The notes beneath the pieces are model-generated. The model saw nothing but the letters and a program-made list of their open reading frames with translations, was not told the origin of the DNA and ran no database searches. Made by a program: the position numbers and the translations under genes. From positions 472,362 through 536,361 of the forward strand of contig VTFK01000163.1 of assembly GCA_009617715.1 (NCBI GenBank): 64,000 nt of DNA, written 5' to 3'. Positions 1 through 13,573 of the stretch are shown here, one piece after another (within the stretch, counting starts at the first letter, position 1; the number at the start of each line of letters is the position of its first letter). The DNA comes from Plectrocnemia conspersa. Lineage: Eukaryota; Arthropoda; Insecta; Trichoptera; Polycentropodidae.

Positions 1-3000
1 GGCAATATAAATTTATAGCCTGTTTTTTTATGTAGTCATAAAAATAATCCAGAACTGTAATTATCATGATTTTTTTTAGCTTGATACAATTATATCTATA
101 TGAGGCATTAAGAACTCAAATTACATCATATGCCGCATTAGCTATTTTGTATCGAATGTTTGCTTAAAAAATAATGTAATGCTAACTATTATTTTTATAT
201 ATAAAGAAAATATACTTCTTTAGGCATACGCACAGCATATCTTTATTTTTCTCAAGGGCCGCATGAATACTAAATGAACACGCCCTCAACTTCTATCGTA
301 ACTCGCAAAAAAATCTTTTCGCGGATCACATGAATATAAAAAACATATTTATAAATATTTTATTATTGGTTTTAAAGTTGTAAATAATATATTAATATAT
401 GTAAATAATATAAAATTTGGTTGTATATTTAAAGTAGAACTAATGCATTTTGCTATTATATTTAATAAAATACAACAATACAATAGCAGTTTATAAATAT
501 TAAGCATTAGATTAATCATTTATAAATATAAACATGTAATAATAATAAGTTATATTTTTCATGGATCATAGAAAGCTGAAAGTAAACAATATACAGGCCT
601 ATTGAAATATTCATTATGGACAAAACTAGGCGGTACTCTGGCAACACTGACGTGACGGTGGCGTATAGCAGCACATTATTTGGCGGAGCGCGACGGGAAG
701 ACGACAACCGGCAGTGCCTCGTCCGTCGATTACTCACATCATTTTAATACGTAACTAAACCTTATATAATTTAATAAATATTAATGCAGCGGCTTAATCT
801 GTGTCTAATCGTCTGCGAAAATTCAAATATATTAACATCTTAGTATACAATCGGCAAACAAAGTACATCTTATTATACAATCAACAAACTACCAAGTAGT
901 TAAACGTTCATATATCTTGTTTTTTCATTAATTGATTTCGGCAAAGATACATAGCTGATGTTATATTACCATACACATTCCTTTTTGCCAGGTCGCTAAA
1001 ACGTCTTTTGCTGGCAAAAATCTAATATTTAACTCTTTTAAAGAATATTGTGAATGGGCTATACAATGTTATTAAAAAAACAATATTTTTCTTCAAATTT
1101 AAACATTGTCAAAACCTATTTTACGCAGTCAAAGATGGTCCTGCAGCTATCTGACTTGTAAATAAATATAAAAAATAACATAATCGAAAATGAGTCAAAC
1201 GAAAACATAAAAAGTCGACAAAAACGAAAATTCAAAAAACTCGACAACCTCGATTCATGGGAAGTTCGACACTGCCGCCCGATACTGACACCTGATTTAC
1301 GTCTCTATACTGAAATACAATACATAAAACATATTTTGGGCAATAAAAAATATATTCATAATTCAATATATCATGTAATATCATTGATTACATTATGATT
1401 ACGGTAAAGAAAGTAAAGTTTGCCGTGAAAAAATATTTTTAATCAGATTTCGACACTTTGCGCTCATACTGTATATGCAATTTTCCATTAAAGCCGAATT
1501 TTCTTTTTCGTCTTATGCTTGGCACGTTTTCAACGAACCCGACCATATTTCTTTCATTTTGAAAGTCTTTTCGAATGGTATAATATTTACCATAATTTTC
1601 ACATTTTCCATTCTGACGCGATTCGCGATTTATACGTAATCATAATGGCCGATTTTTCATTCCCGCTGACACATATTGCATTATCTTTAAATATAAAATA
1701 TTATAAATATATGCACATAATGTCATATTAGGAGCATCTCTCGTTTCCCAAAAAAAATCAAAACTCACTCCGAAAGTTACATATTCATCAATTGTTGCGT
1801 GCATATATTTTCACGAAAAGTGTAGCGTTAGGCATGGCCATTATAGCGAATTTCTAAATTGCGATATAATTGCTTCAAAAGTTTCGAGTTTGGCTTTATA
1901 TGCGTGACTGTGAAAACATGGACTGTCTGAAAATTAAGGTCAAAAATATAAACCCACCTTAATACATCCACTATTCAAAATAAAGTCAACGTTTGATTAA
2001 GCTCCAGAAATTTTATTCGGTTTTGAAACATGGCTTATGATTCCAATTATTTGGGTGTTGGATTAAAAAACTTTTGTTTATACCCAACATTAACGACCTA
2101 TAAATACGCCTTAATGTTGTTTCACTTCTGTATGTTTCACGGTATTTTATGAGAAGTCGTAAAATATTTCCGAGTTAATTAAATCGTATTTTTTCCTGAA
2201 TACATTTTAGTGTTATTAAATAAAATTCTATGTTTTTATATAATTTATAAATAGTCAGATTTTTATTTTAAAATATAATATGTTCCATTTTCAAAATGAA
2301 TAATATCTATTTATTTATATTTTTACGTACCGCTTATAAAAAAATATCTGACCATTGTAATTTTAAAAATAAAAAACGGAGCTTTAAATGTGTTCCTTAC
2401 TATTAATAATTACTGATAAATACAGTTTATTAATCAATTTGCTATGTAAGAATTTGCCGGTTTAATCAAAGCTTTTTATATCCTTTTGAAAATAGCTTTT
2501 ATTGGTTACATTTAGCAGTGTGATGAAAATAACACAACTGTTTGGGAACCCACGCGATATTTTTATGTTCCGTAAAAATATACCAAAAGTTACAATCCAA
2601 CGACCATTGAAAAGACAGAGGGAAACCACTACTTTGTAATATATTTCCTAAAAGGGCACACAGGATAAAAATATAAGTCAAAATTTAAAAGCTCTGTCTG
2701 TTTAATGCGACAATAATGGCTTGTATGTATATGTATACATGCAAGCCATACATAATATATTATGTAGAAAAGTATATATGTATACATTTGTATGGTATTA
2801 AGTGTTCTATAATGAGTATGTATTATACCCATATATTTAAAAAAACATCAACATTAAGTCAGATTTCATGATGAAAAATGGCGAGCTAATATTTCACTTC
2901 AAAGGTATTTATTAAAAGTGGTGCAAAATTCAGGTAATGCGGCAATAAAAATCTAATTTCTCTTCGTTTGTGACTCACTGAAAATGTTTCCGGTCTCTGA

Positions 3001-6000
3001 CGAATAAATAAATACAAATGAACTGCTCATACAATTGCGTAGTTATAGCATAACTTTTATATAACATAATATAAAGAACGTTTTATATGAAATAAACATA
3101 TTAGATATTATGTATTTATGTATGTACATATATTAATATTTATATATGTATTTAAAAATTATATCTTAATTAAAAATGCATCATTGGTAATACGATATAT
3201 ATTTGTAAAAGTATTGCAAATGTTTGGTGGATTTATATTAAATTAATTTAACTCACTTTTTTATTCCTCTTTTACTTAATTCATAGAAAATCTGAATTGT
3301 AAATTAGAGAGTTTAGCAATTGTATAGAAAGCTACAAGAGCAAAAGTTCAGACAAACAAAACTTTAAATCAGCATTTCGAATCACCACTTAGATTTTCGA
3401 AAGTGATAAATTACTACAAGATAAAAACTCTTCAAACCCTTTTTTAAAAGCCCAGGGATAATATATTGTACATTTCATTTGTATTTTTTTAATGCTAGTC
3501 TACAAATAACCACTTTGGAAGTTATGCTTTAAATAAAGGATGTACTGGAAGCGGAGCTAAACAATAACGCGATTGCTTCTAAGTTATCCTTCTCTCCCAT
3601 CAGCGCTCGATATTAACATCTGCATTTTTATTATACATATTTAGGTATATATAATATACTTTTGTGTAATAAACTGTGCTTTTACACACTCAATTTGCAA
3701 AACTCTAAAATGACAATATATTAGCATTTAAATTATAATCTAATAATAATATATTTTAATAAAAAAAGCCATTTTTCCGTCAGAGATTTTCTTGTCATCT
3801 TTAAGCTCTTTAAGAAAAATATACTGTATGGCTAAGAATAGTAGTTTTTTGAGGCGTTTTAAAAGGTCGAGTTAGCTGATGGCAACTCAGAAGCGAAAGC
3901 TGTGCTGCATTAAAAGTCTAACGATTGAAGCGGAAATGCTTCTCAGCTAGCTTGGTGTGTGTTTGGCTCCACTAGCTGTTATCTCAAAGTCTGAACTGAT
4001 GCAAGTTGGAACTGGAGATGTTAATCTTAAGTTAGAAGTGATTAATTCGAAGCGGTGTACCGGCTCTTATTTTGTTGAAGAATAAGAAAAGAGAAAACAT
4101 ATTTTATCAGTCCTCCCAATTTTTTTTTGATCAATCACAGTTCAATTAGATGTACACTTAAAGCTTTGTACTCTTCTTATATGATTATAGAACAAGAAAA
4201 AATATGTTCTACTTGAACAGGTCTTTCTCTTAATGCTGCCTTTGAATTCGTATTTTGTAACAAATACATATGCTTTTTTAATATAAATAAAAGAGTTTGT
4301 TCTCCTTCAGAAATTAAATTATTATCTGCGTTTTTGGTGTTAATTGCGCCGAAAAGGATTTTTTAGCATCACATCGCATAGTTCATTATCCTCAAAATCA
4401 TTTCCTCGCGGTGAACTTACCTCTATGACAGGTTAATATTTTTTCACATAATATTTAATATAGATAAAAATTACAAATAAGATAAGTCGCTTACTAATGT
4501 GCAACTATTATAAATAATTTTCTACCTGGTAACAGAAAAAAAGTAAATAAAATCGTTGATTTTTAGAATCAGACTTTGTATGAGGCAATTATATCTTGGT
4601 ATTATGAATTGCTACATAAGAGTTAAAAATTGGCAATAAATTATCATAAATATACATATGTATATACTTTTTATCCTTTCTACTTTTTACGTGCTAAATA
4701 ATTTTATTTGTAACCAGTTTTATTCATTTTACGATTGTCTTACATACAGTGGCGTTTAACTAATCACACTTGTGTAATAATCATATTTTTGATTTTAAAT
4801 ACTTGTGAAATAATTCATATCAATCAATCAATATGAAGTAAAAATAAAACAAATATTAATATTTTGCCTTACAATAGTTACACATGGACATTTTTTAATA
4901 ATTTTAAAAGTTCATTTAAATTCGACGCTGGTATATCTTTAATATTATTTTAATTGTTTCCATATTTACATATTATTAAAAACATCAGAATAAATTTAGA
5001 TATTCTTAGGTTACGCTTGGACTTTGTTGGAAATATAACGTTAATATATACACTCTTCAGAACCTTTGGTTGTATTGAGCTTGTATTGCAGATTAAATTT
5101 TTTTAGTCAATCTTTTCACTTAAAGGCAATTCCATTGAAATTTTAATTCATCGTTAAATAATATATATGTATATATATATAATCTGATTTTGTATGCATA
5201 GCTAAAGCGCCTGGAAAATGTGAAACATGACCTATCGATTATTATTCTACTATATATAACTATACATACATATATATGACCTTTTGATCACTTTTATTGT
5301 TCAAACAAAGTTTGTGCCCCAAAGGGATAGTTCAAGACCATAGCACGGGTGGAAACAATGTGGGAGATCGCAGGATAAAGCGTGTTCCAGAGAGAAAAAA
5401 ACTTTGAAATATATATAATAATGTCATTGTATAAATGGTAATATACATTAATATTTTCACTAGAACTCAATGAGATGCAAGTGCTTTCAATATAAACTTT
5501 CTCATATAAATTAAAGGAAAATATTCATATTAATTATATTAGATAAATAATACCTTGGGCATATCCTTTCATTTCATGGTAAATATTACAGCACTGTTGA
5601 AATGTCTCACATATCGTACCATAAACCTCATTTATCGTGTATCATTTTATTTAAAATATCATAGTGGATCAAAATTCGGTTAACTAATGAAAAATATCTG
5701 AAAACCGGGTGTTTGAATGCTCTAGTGTCGTGCGAATATCACCGCGTATATTGACCGTAAAGTGTTAAAAATTATTTAAATACATTTTTATTTTCCTGGT
5801 ACGCGATTCGGTTTTATGGTTACAGATTTCATTATCACGAATATATGATATGTGGAATATATTCATGAAAAAATATCTGCCAGCACTGCCATGAAACGAA
5901 CTTTTCAAAGTGTGTCAAAATTCGAAAAACAGATATTTTGATTTATAATATACATATGTATGTATATAATATAAATTATAACTATGTGTCAGTATATAAT

Positions 6001-6125
6001 AGTGAACAAAAATTCAAGAATCAATTCAAGAATCGTTTACTCGGGTAGTTTATGTAAAAATACCCGAGAACCGGGTAATAAATTTGACCGGATATTTAGA
6101 TGCCCTATCTCTAATTAAATTTATT
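1..6125. other. AT-rich intergenic stretch, no gene recognised
   Basis: The stretch is AT-rich with many stops in all frames. Reading frames are short and low-complexity, and none resembles a protein family I know. One GC-richer islet lies at about 610-735 and contains a 42-codon plus-strand ORF starting at 616. It could be a promoter or 5' exon fragment, but nothing decides this. A small inverted repeat (ctcgggta/tacccgag) lies at 6040-6068. Several segments look like old repeat debris. Confidence 0.6.
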
Positions 6126-6404
6126 AGAAAAGCATATTTTTCACTAGCGTCTTCAGTTAAATTTTATTTTCGCTAGGTAAAATATACATATATGTATCTA
6201 CCGATGAAAATATACTTGGACTTCACTAGTGAAAATATAATTTTACTGAAAAATAAACATTCACTATAACATTTATACATCGCATGTAAATAAAAAAATG
6301 ATAAGTATGTAAATATGTATTATTACATATGGAAAAGTTGAAATCGTATAATTTTTTTAATTAACTGACATGCATCCCCCCATTCCACTTAAATGACGTC
6401 CCTG
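6126..6404 (+). repeat. Truncated copy of the hAT-like element found at 28344-29155
   Basis: This segment shares a long, diverged match with 28800-29155. Both carry 'cactagcg..tcagttaaatt', 'ggactt.act.gtgaaaata', 'ttcactataac/ttcattttaag', 'gaaaaagttgaaatc.tataatt' and an end in 'aaatga....tccctg' or 'aacatccctg', in the same order. Only the right-hand part is present here. The left terminus and a target-site duplication are not visible. It lies just upstream of the metallopeptidase gene. Confidence 0.6.
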
Positions 6405-6708
6405 GTTGAAAACAGTAGTTGCTGTGCTTTCGTATTTGTATGGACCCCAAAAATATTTTTGCTCCGCTTTAACTAAGCACGGTCCTGTTTTATACCTGTC
6501 GTGCACATTTTCATTTCCAGTGTGACATTTAATTAATTTTTAATTTACGGCCATCGTCAGTCTTTGGCGTATAATAGGTGTGGTGTTGTCAAATTTGCAG
6601 TTGGCGCCGTTTGTTTCGCAGTGCCGCAGTGGAAGCGCCAATCGTTACGTTGCGCGCGCCGTTTGTCCGTCGCGAACGTCACACTCGGCCAAGCGCCGCC
6701 ACCGAGCC

Positions 6709-8468
6709 ATGGTGAGTCTCGACGTCAGCTCCTGCACATACACACACGCACGCCCAATTCTCCAGGACTGGCGAATCGGCGTCCGCGACGCGCCGGTACG
6801 CCTTCCGCTAACCGACGGGCTTTGTTCCAGGTGATGGATCTCTACAATAACAACCCGGCGCCGACCAGCGCCATCGCTCTCACCAACGTCAAGGAGCAAG
6901 AACTGTTCAACTACTCCCTGGTCCTCCTCAAGGGTAACGTACCGTGGAAGGCCGGGGACGAATGCAAATTATACTCTACGATTTCGCACGGCGGCGAGAC
7001 CGTTTCGGCGACATGGGACGTCGTTCAAGGCGAATTCAAGTGCATCTTCGATCTCAAGAGAGGCTCGAATCGTATACATCTCCGCTACGACTCCGACTCT
7101 CGCGACCTAGTCTTCGAATACGCGCCGAGAAAGACGAATCTCAAGGTAACGCCCGTTTACATCGTATGTCAAGGACACGACGGGCGCTTTCAGAGCCCCA
7201 AGGACATGGACGACTCCGTCGAGAGCGCCTGCTCTAGAATCGCGATAGGCGCGCGACTCATCCAGTGCATCATGGCTGAAAAACTATACGAACTAGGCCT
7301 CGGGCGGAAAACGTTCCAACTAGAAAATGAAGTCAATCCTAAAAAGCCAGAATGCATAATATTCAGAAGCAATTTAAACGTTAACAAAGCTAGAAAAATG
7401 AAAGAGAGCGAATTGTGGTGCCATTTCGGACGAGAGCTGATGCTCTCGGAATTGGGCAGCAACGAACGTAAGTTCTTAGCGTTTATATCTTGCACTAGAT
7501 TCAAAGGAATGGATAACGTCGATAAAGTTTTGACTCACGAAGAAATCGTCTCCATGACTGAAGGTCACGCCGCGTTGGGCGGCGGAGGATTAGCAGTATT
7601 CGGCTCGGCCTGCCTATACACCTGGCCTACGCGCGTCGACGAAATCGTAAATAAATTCCTAGACACGACAATAATCGACGCTAAACGATTCATGGACGAC
7701 AGTTGCTATCGCGGTACGATGGGCGGCTGTTTCGCTACCACTCTAGGATCAGTATGTCACGAATTAGGGCACACTTTCGACTTGGGTCATACGAAAGACG
7801 GCATAATGGGACGCGGCTTCGATCACATCGATCGAGTGTTCACGGTCGGCGATCGCAGAGGGTTGGTGTATAAAGACGCCAATTTGAATTTTAGCGGCAA
7901 ACCCACTCAGCACACGACGGTTTCGCTCACTAGGAGTATAAACGTCACGATGAACATCGGAGAACCGCTGAGGACTTTGGGACCCAGGAGCAAAACGACA
8001 CTCGGCAACTTTATCTCGATGAGCGACCAAACTAGGCGAGGACCCAACGTGACGTCGATAAACCGACTACCGTTCAATTCGAACGCTAATAGTAAAAGTA
8101 TGTACGAATCTAAGCGAAATTCGATAATTCGATCGAGCAACGACTATACCTACTGGACCAAGAGCTGCGGAGTATTTTTAAGCTATCACAGATGGTTCAA
8201 TAACGAATACGGCAGAGAAAGAGAAGTGATCACGAGATACCTGAAATTCGATAAAAATAAAATGATGATCTTATCTACTGCCGGAATCAGGGTAGTGGAG
8301 GTGCGCGAAGAAGCGACGGGAATGGTGATAGACGCGTACGAATTCATAGATCCCGGTCCCGAGAAGCGATTTTTGATACCTTTCACTTCAGCTGCTAAGA
8401 ACAAGATATTGGTGATAGTCGTCGAAGACGATCTGGGCAATGTTCTCAAGCAGTTGTTTTCTTATTGA
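6709..8468 (+). CDS. Putative zinc metallopeptidase (PF12044 / yeast YIL108W type)
   Basis: Coding exons are 6709-6711 and 6831-8468, giving 546 residues. The first coding exon ends directly after the ATG (ccATG|GTGAGT). The 119-base intron ends in tttgttccag, and the spliced start reads M-V-M-D-L-Y. An unspliced start at the ATG at 6834 would lose only two residues. The catalytic signature is C-HELGHTFDLGH (H311, E312, H315, H321), an extended HExxHxxxxxH zinc site, followed by DGIMGRGFD with a Met-turn-like M327. The C-terminal third (FLSYHRWFNNEYGRE onward) is predicted beta-rich, as in the family, where fungal members carry a jacalin-like domain. No signal peptide or membrane segment is visible, so a cytosolic enzyme is likely. 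Its substrate is unknown. The exon is clearly more GC-rich than its flanks. A polyadenylation signal AATAAA lies at 8768-8773. Confidence 0.88.
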
Positions 8469-8570
8469 AACGTGTAAATTTCGCTTAAAAGTCATATTAC
8501 TAAGTTTGTTTATATAATTAATTAAGCCCATTCGACAATAAGCGCTGAGTTATTAGATGCTAGAGCTTAA

Positions 8571-8600
8571 TTATATTATTATTATTATTATTATTAATAC
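8571..8600. repeat. TTA trinucleotide microsatellite
   Basis: About eight perfect copies of a TTA/ATT unit lie in the 3' flank of the metallopeptidase gene. Confidence 0.85.
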
Positions 8601-9069
8601 GAGTGAGTGGCACCAAGTGCTTTTAGTCTTCGACAAACATTCGTAAGCTTCGCAGACAGGATAATCACCGATAAAGAACACGTGTGTCAAGCTTGATAAC
8701 GATATAATCATGATATAACACGAAGGGATCTCAATCAGTGCCACCGAAAAATTTAAACGATACACATAATAAATTATGATATATTTATTATTAAAAATAT
8801 ACTTCACTAATAAATTAAATTTCATTTGTTTACGTGATTTTTCTTTTTATTTTTCGCTATAATGATATACGTGATCAGTATTGTAGTTGTAATTAAAGAG
8901 CGTAATAAATAAGTAATATGCGACGGAGCAGTAAAAAAATCTGTGATCGATTCGTTCGAAACGCTCGACGGCGGTGAAAAGGGAGTGCTGATATTTAAAC
9001 GTTTTAAAAGTGAAATTAATTGACCGCGCGCTATCGATCGGAAACCCTGGCGGCGGGCGGTAGGGGGTT

Positions 9070-9120
9070 AGGATCGACCCACGTGACGTTGATGACATTG
9101 ATAGCTGTCAAAATAACTTG
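9070..9120 (+). promoter_or_regulatory. Candidate GLTP promoter element with E-box
   Basis: The GC-richer stretch at about 9000-9100 precedes the GLTP start. It contains a palindromic CACGTG at 9080-9085 that overlaps TGACGT at 9084-9089 (CRE-like). No TATA box is obvious at a sensible distance. The assignment rests only on position and motif, so it is an inference. Confidence 0.3.
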
Positions 9121-9148
9121 AGCATGCTTAAATTCTTCAGTGGTTGCT

Positions 9149-12100
9149 ATGGACCCGCAGCGAGATGCAGTTTACGAGGAGGACCCTTTCTTCAAGCCCA
9201 TCCTCAGGCCGTTTCCGCCGATAAAGGATGGAAAGATCGATACGGAGCAGTTTCTGGATGCGGCCAATGGCGTCGTGGACATGGTCGGTCAGTATCGACG
9301 TTATGGTCAAAAAATCATTTAATGCTTTCACTAATTTTTAAATTATGTTGAGCATATTAATTTATTTAAATTATAAATCAAAATATACTTGAACCGATTT
9401 TAATGTTTTCATTTATAAACCAATATTATTTTCACGTTAAATGTAGTTCTAGACGTTCCTGCATTATTAAATTCACTTTTAGCACTTCAATTAATGCACA
9501 TTTTGTATTAACTTAAATAATTCATAATGTAATGTAATGATTTATATTTAATAATCTCATTTGAAGCGGAGTCGGACAATTTTTGTTGTAATTTTATCTT
9601 GCTGCAATCAATAGCTAATTTACCCGACTATTTTGCACCGATTCTCTTCTAATACACTTTATTTTACCGATTTATCTTTTCACTAGTATAATGTAGTAGC
9701 AGAAATACACGTCATTGCTTAGCCTTTTGCGATTGAAAACTGGAATGTAAAAAGACGGCAATGGTTTTCTTTAATACAAATATTGTTTTTATTAGATATT
9801 AGTACATTTTATAAGTTGCTATTGTAATACTTTATCCAAATTTATTTTAACAACTTTATCCCTTAAATATATTAACAGTCATTGCAAAACGAAGTTTTAC
9901 CGAGATAAAACGTCACTCGGTATTAACGGAATGCAAGAAATAAAAACATCTTTGGCTTTAGCACAGCCAGATCAAGTTATTATATTTGGTATTTTGATTC
10001 ATAATCTAGTTGAATCCATGTTACTGAGTAGCATAAATCAATCTCTTTGAAGTACCCACTTTTAACAGTTTGACTGCAACTGGTGACTATGTGGTGGGCA
10101 TCTATTTATGCCGTAAATGTTTTAAATGTTATAGTTCATTAAATTAAAGTGATTTTCAGTCTCAAATTATATAAAAAACCAAATTACTAGGCTGAAAAGT
10201 TCATGGCACATTTAGGTGTGTCTGGACTTCTTACCGTGTCTGTCTTACCGTCGAGATTTTTTACTGTGTTATTTTTATATTACGCAGAGGTTCAGAAATA
10301 TCCAAACAGCCAAAGTTGGTGTGTACAATTGTACACATAGTGAACGAAAGGGTCTTTCGCTTATATTTAAATGTAAATCGCACTTTCTTGCATCAATTAT
10401 TGCGAAATTTTTGTGGGATGAGGGGAACAGGGTGTTTTCTAGGACGGGTGTTTTCTAGAAGTGAACCCAACTCAAACCCAAGATGTCGTAATGTTTAAAT
10501 ATTCAAAATTTTGCTTGAAATAGTTTTAATAATTTGAAGTAATGAAAAATATAATTAATTTAAAAAAATGAAAGAAGATGGAAATAATAGACTAAAAGAA
10601 ATAATAATTGGTAAAAATATAAATAATTACAGAAATAAAAAATAGATTACCACAATATTTCCAATTATTGTATTAAAAAAATAAAAAAAAACAGGAAATT
10701 AAAAATACATTTAAACAAAACACAAATATGATATATCAATAATACTAAAATAAAAGAAAACAAGTAAACAACTTTTAATTTATTTATTTATTTTATTTAA
10801 AAAATTTAAAACAGAAAAAAACATTAAGAAACATTTTATTTCATAGGGAGTATGTGAATTTTTCTCATTAAAAATTGTCCTCACGGTAAATAGTCTCCAC
10901 GGTAATACGTCCACATGGTAAAAACGTTCGCACGATAAGATGTACATGGTAAAATGGCCGTGAATCCACCTTAAGGTGTCCAATGCAAACTGGCGATTTT
11001 ATTCATAGTATTTATAGATGTAATCTGCGGTCAAAGGGTTAAATAAATCACATATAGTTGACCATGATAAAAGCATTGTAATTCCAAATTTATTTTAGTA
11101 AATTTAAAAGATTGTCCCTGAAATGTATGATCAAGTAAAGCAAGTCTTAACAGAAATTGTAATTTTTTATAGTTAAATGACACATTGGATAAAATTATTG
11201 AAATGCGAAGAATGAAAACTTTACCTTTAGTCGGTCAAAATTGTTGTCTCAGTTATATTCAGTAGCAATATTTTAATGCACAATCTAGTTTCAGATGGTT
11301 CCAAAGAACTTGGTAGGAAATTATTCTGTTTGTTCCCTATCCCTAACTCATTATACAGATTTATATTTACTATTAGACACTAATTGTTGTTTTTATTCGG
11401 TTACTCCTTACCATAATAACCTATACAAAATAATTTTTCGAAATATCAAAAGTGACAAAATGTCCACTGTTTCTCTGTTCAAAATTTCTGGCTCTTGGCT
11501 AAAATAGTGTGGAAGTAGTTTGTGAACATAATTACATAAGTACACCATTTGTATATAATGATAGTTACTATTTAATTTTTCAGATAAACTTGGCCATGTC
11601 TTCAAACCTGTCAAAAATGACATGGGTGGAAATATCGAGGTAAATAAACTCAAATATATTTCATTTTATATGAAAGAGTATGAAGCATTTTAAGTTGTCA
11701 ATTTAATGCAGAATTAAATATTGCTATTGATTTAAATGGCACGACCTAATATTGCATGTCTATGAATGGATTACATAATCTGTTTTGTATTGATTTCAGA
11801 AAATTAACAAACGATACCAATTAGACAAACTTAAGAATGGAACGATTCATGATATGATTTTGGCAGAAAAGCACGAAGGATGTGATTTTGCAATAACGGC
11901 CCTATTATGGCTTACAAGGTATACATTTGTATTATATGAAGCATTTAACATTTTTTGTATTAATTCAATTTTATTGTACTTTTAGAGGTTTACATTTTAT
12001 GGAAGTATTTTTAGAAAAAATAATCAAATCATCTTACGATGAAAATCCTTCGGACTGCTTGACAACCGAACTGTCCGAAGCGTATACAGATTCTTTGAAA

Positions 12101-12384
12101 AAGTATCACAAATGGTTGAATCAAAAAGTTTTTCTTGTGAGTAACTCAATTTTTACGTAACGTGTAAGTCTTCGATTGCAAAATTTATTGAGAAACTCGT
12201 TTTACAGGTGATTTGCAGAATGTGTCCGTCGAGGAAAGACTTTTTGAAATCCTTAAGCAACAACAATGATTTAAAGCGTTTCTTTAAAGACACCGAATCT
12301 TTCGTGGAAACACTTCGTGAAAACAGGCTTCAAATTAATTGCTTGTATGCAGCCAATAACCTCAACAATGAAGATACGGTTTGA
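9149..12384 (+). CDS. GLTP: Glycolipid transfer protein (GLTP)
   Basis: There are five coding exons: 9149-9287, 11584-11639, 11800-11918, 11986-12136 and 12208-12384. All have GT-AG junctions and matching phases, and they give 213 residues (human GLTP has 209). GLTP is a cytosolic carrier that moves glycosphingolipids between membranes, notably at the ER-Golgi and plasma membrane. The all-helical GLTP fold is evident in DKLGHVFKPVKNDMGGNIEKI and ALLWLTRGLHFMEVF. The headgroup-binding residues of human GLTP (D48, N52, K55, W96, H140) match D59, N63, K66, W102 and H146. The spacing is the same within the D-N-K set and from W to H. The N-terminus KIDTEQFLDAANGVVDMVD matches the first helix. Intron 1 is long (2.3 kb) and contains a foldback-like repeat. 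A polyadenylation signal candidate AATAAA is at 12946-12951. Confidence 0.96.
10205..10985. mobile_element. Candidate foldback-type element in GLTP intron 1
   Basis: The right end (about 10877-10957) holds about five imperfect tandem copies of a 16-17 base unit around CACGGTAA. Examples are cctcacggtaaatagt, ctccacggtaatacgt, ccacatggtaaaaacgtt and cgcacgataagatg. The left end (about 10218-10265) carries the same unit in inverted orientation (cttaccgtgtctgtcttaccgtcgag). Inverted ends built from short subrepeats are the hallmark of foldback elements. The interior is AT-rich and has no transposase. Exact termini and a target duplication were not resolved. Confidence 0.4.
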
Positions 12385-13573
12385 GATACGATTCGAAATC
12401 ACCACGCTACGACAACTACAAGTGACCTTTTGATTATATATTTTTACTCATAGTAGACAAAAGGTTTATAACAATTATACTATGTAGTTTAAAATATATA
12501 CATATATGTATGTACTCTTAAACACGTACCTTAATTAAATATGTAAGTTTAGAATACAATGTGAATATGTATTTTATTTTAATTTTGTTTTCTATTTATC
12601 TGTTTGCTATATAATGCCCTGATTATTTTATTATAATTGTGATAAATGGACTGTTATTTAAAATGAAGGTAATTAGTACATTATAATGAGTATTATAGTT
12701 TGTGTAATTATAATATAAATAATATTACCATTTATATAAATCATAATGAGATCTGATTTAGTGAAAACTTATAAACATAGCTCACATAATATAATTAATA
12801 TTTTTATTTCTTGAGATCTCGGTCATTAATATATTTTTTATTATTTTCATTTAAAATTTCAAAATTATGGTCAATAGTAGAATAATCACCTGCTATCACT
12901 ATCCTATTTCAAAACCAGCTCTACACAAATCGCAATCTATTCATAAATAAATGTTTATATTTGTTATTATTACTTTATTTTCTTTGATCGCTTTAATGAT
13001 TTTTGATTTACAGGGTAAGTTTGATTTTGCATGTTCAAAATAAATTATCCACTATTTTAATATTAGTTTAATAAAAAATCATATTTACAAATCAAGTTCA
13101 AAACAAAGTTCCTCATTTCGATAAAAGTTGATTGAATATTTACATATTTAGCTTTCTCTATAGTTTCATAAAAAATGTACTAAATTAGATACATCGTTTT
13201 ATTTTTACTAAATTTTATAAATCACAACAGTTTGTGTAACTTTGCCTCATGTGTAGTGCCTTTAATTTATAAATAACTTAATACCTTAACCTAAAAATTC
13301 AACGACAAAATTAAATAAGTATATTGTCACATTCTAGCTTTTCCTATTCTTCTATCCTAGTCGTGGAAAATGTTTATTACAAATATATATTCGCCTAACA
13401 CAGCGTCCGATTAAATTGATTTTTAATGTTAGATTGAAAATTTATACATATTTCACTTTTAATTCGACAAACGTATCTAGTATCTGGATTTATTAGTCTT
13501 AAAATGATGTAATAGTTTTAATAAAAAAATGTTAAATACATACATACAAGAATAAAAGTAAATTTAAAACAAA
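12385..13573. other. Gap between convergent GLTP and TMEM17 3' ends
   Basis: This AT-rich sequence holds the two 3' UTRs. GLTP runs into it from the left, with a polyadenylation candidate at 12946-12951. TMEM17 runs in from the right, with an AATAAA on the minus strand at 13489-13494, about 80 bases after its stop. I see no other gene. Confidence 0.6.

Noticed and set aside
6564..6830. Upstream extension of the metallopeptidase frame to a TTG at 6564
   Set aside because: It has no ATG in frame before 6834, its composition looks like 5' UTR and intron, and a strong donor/acceptor pair (6712/6830) explains the region.
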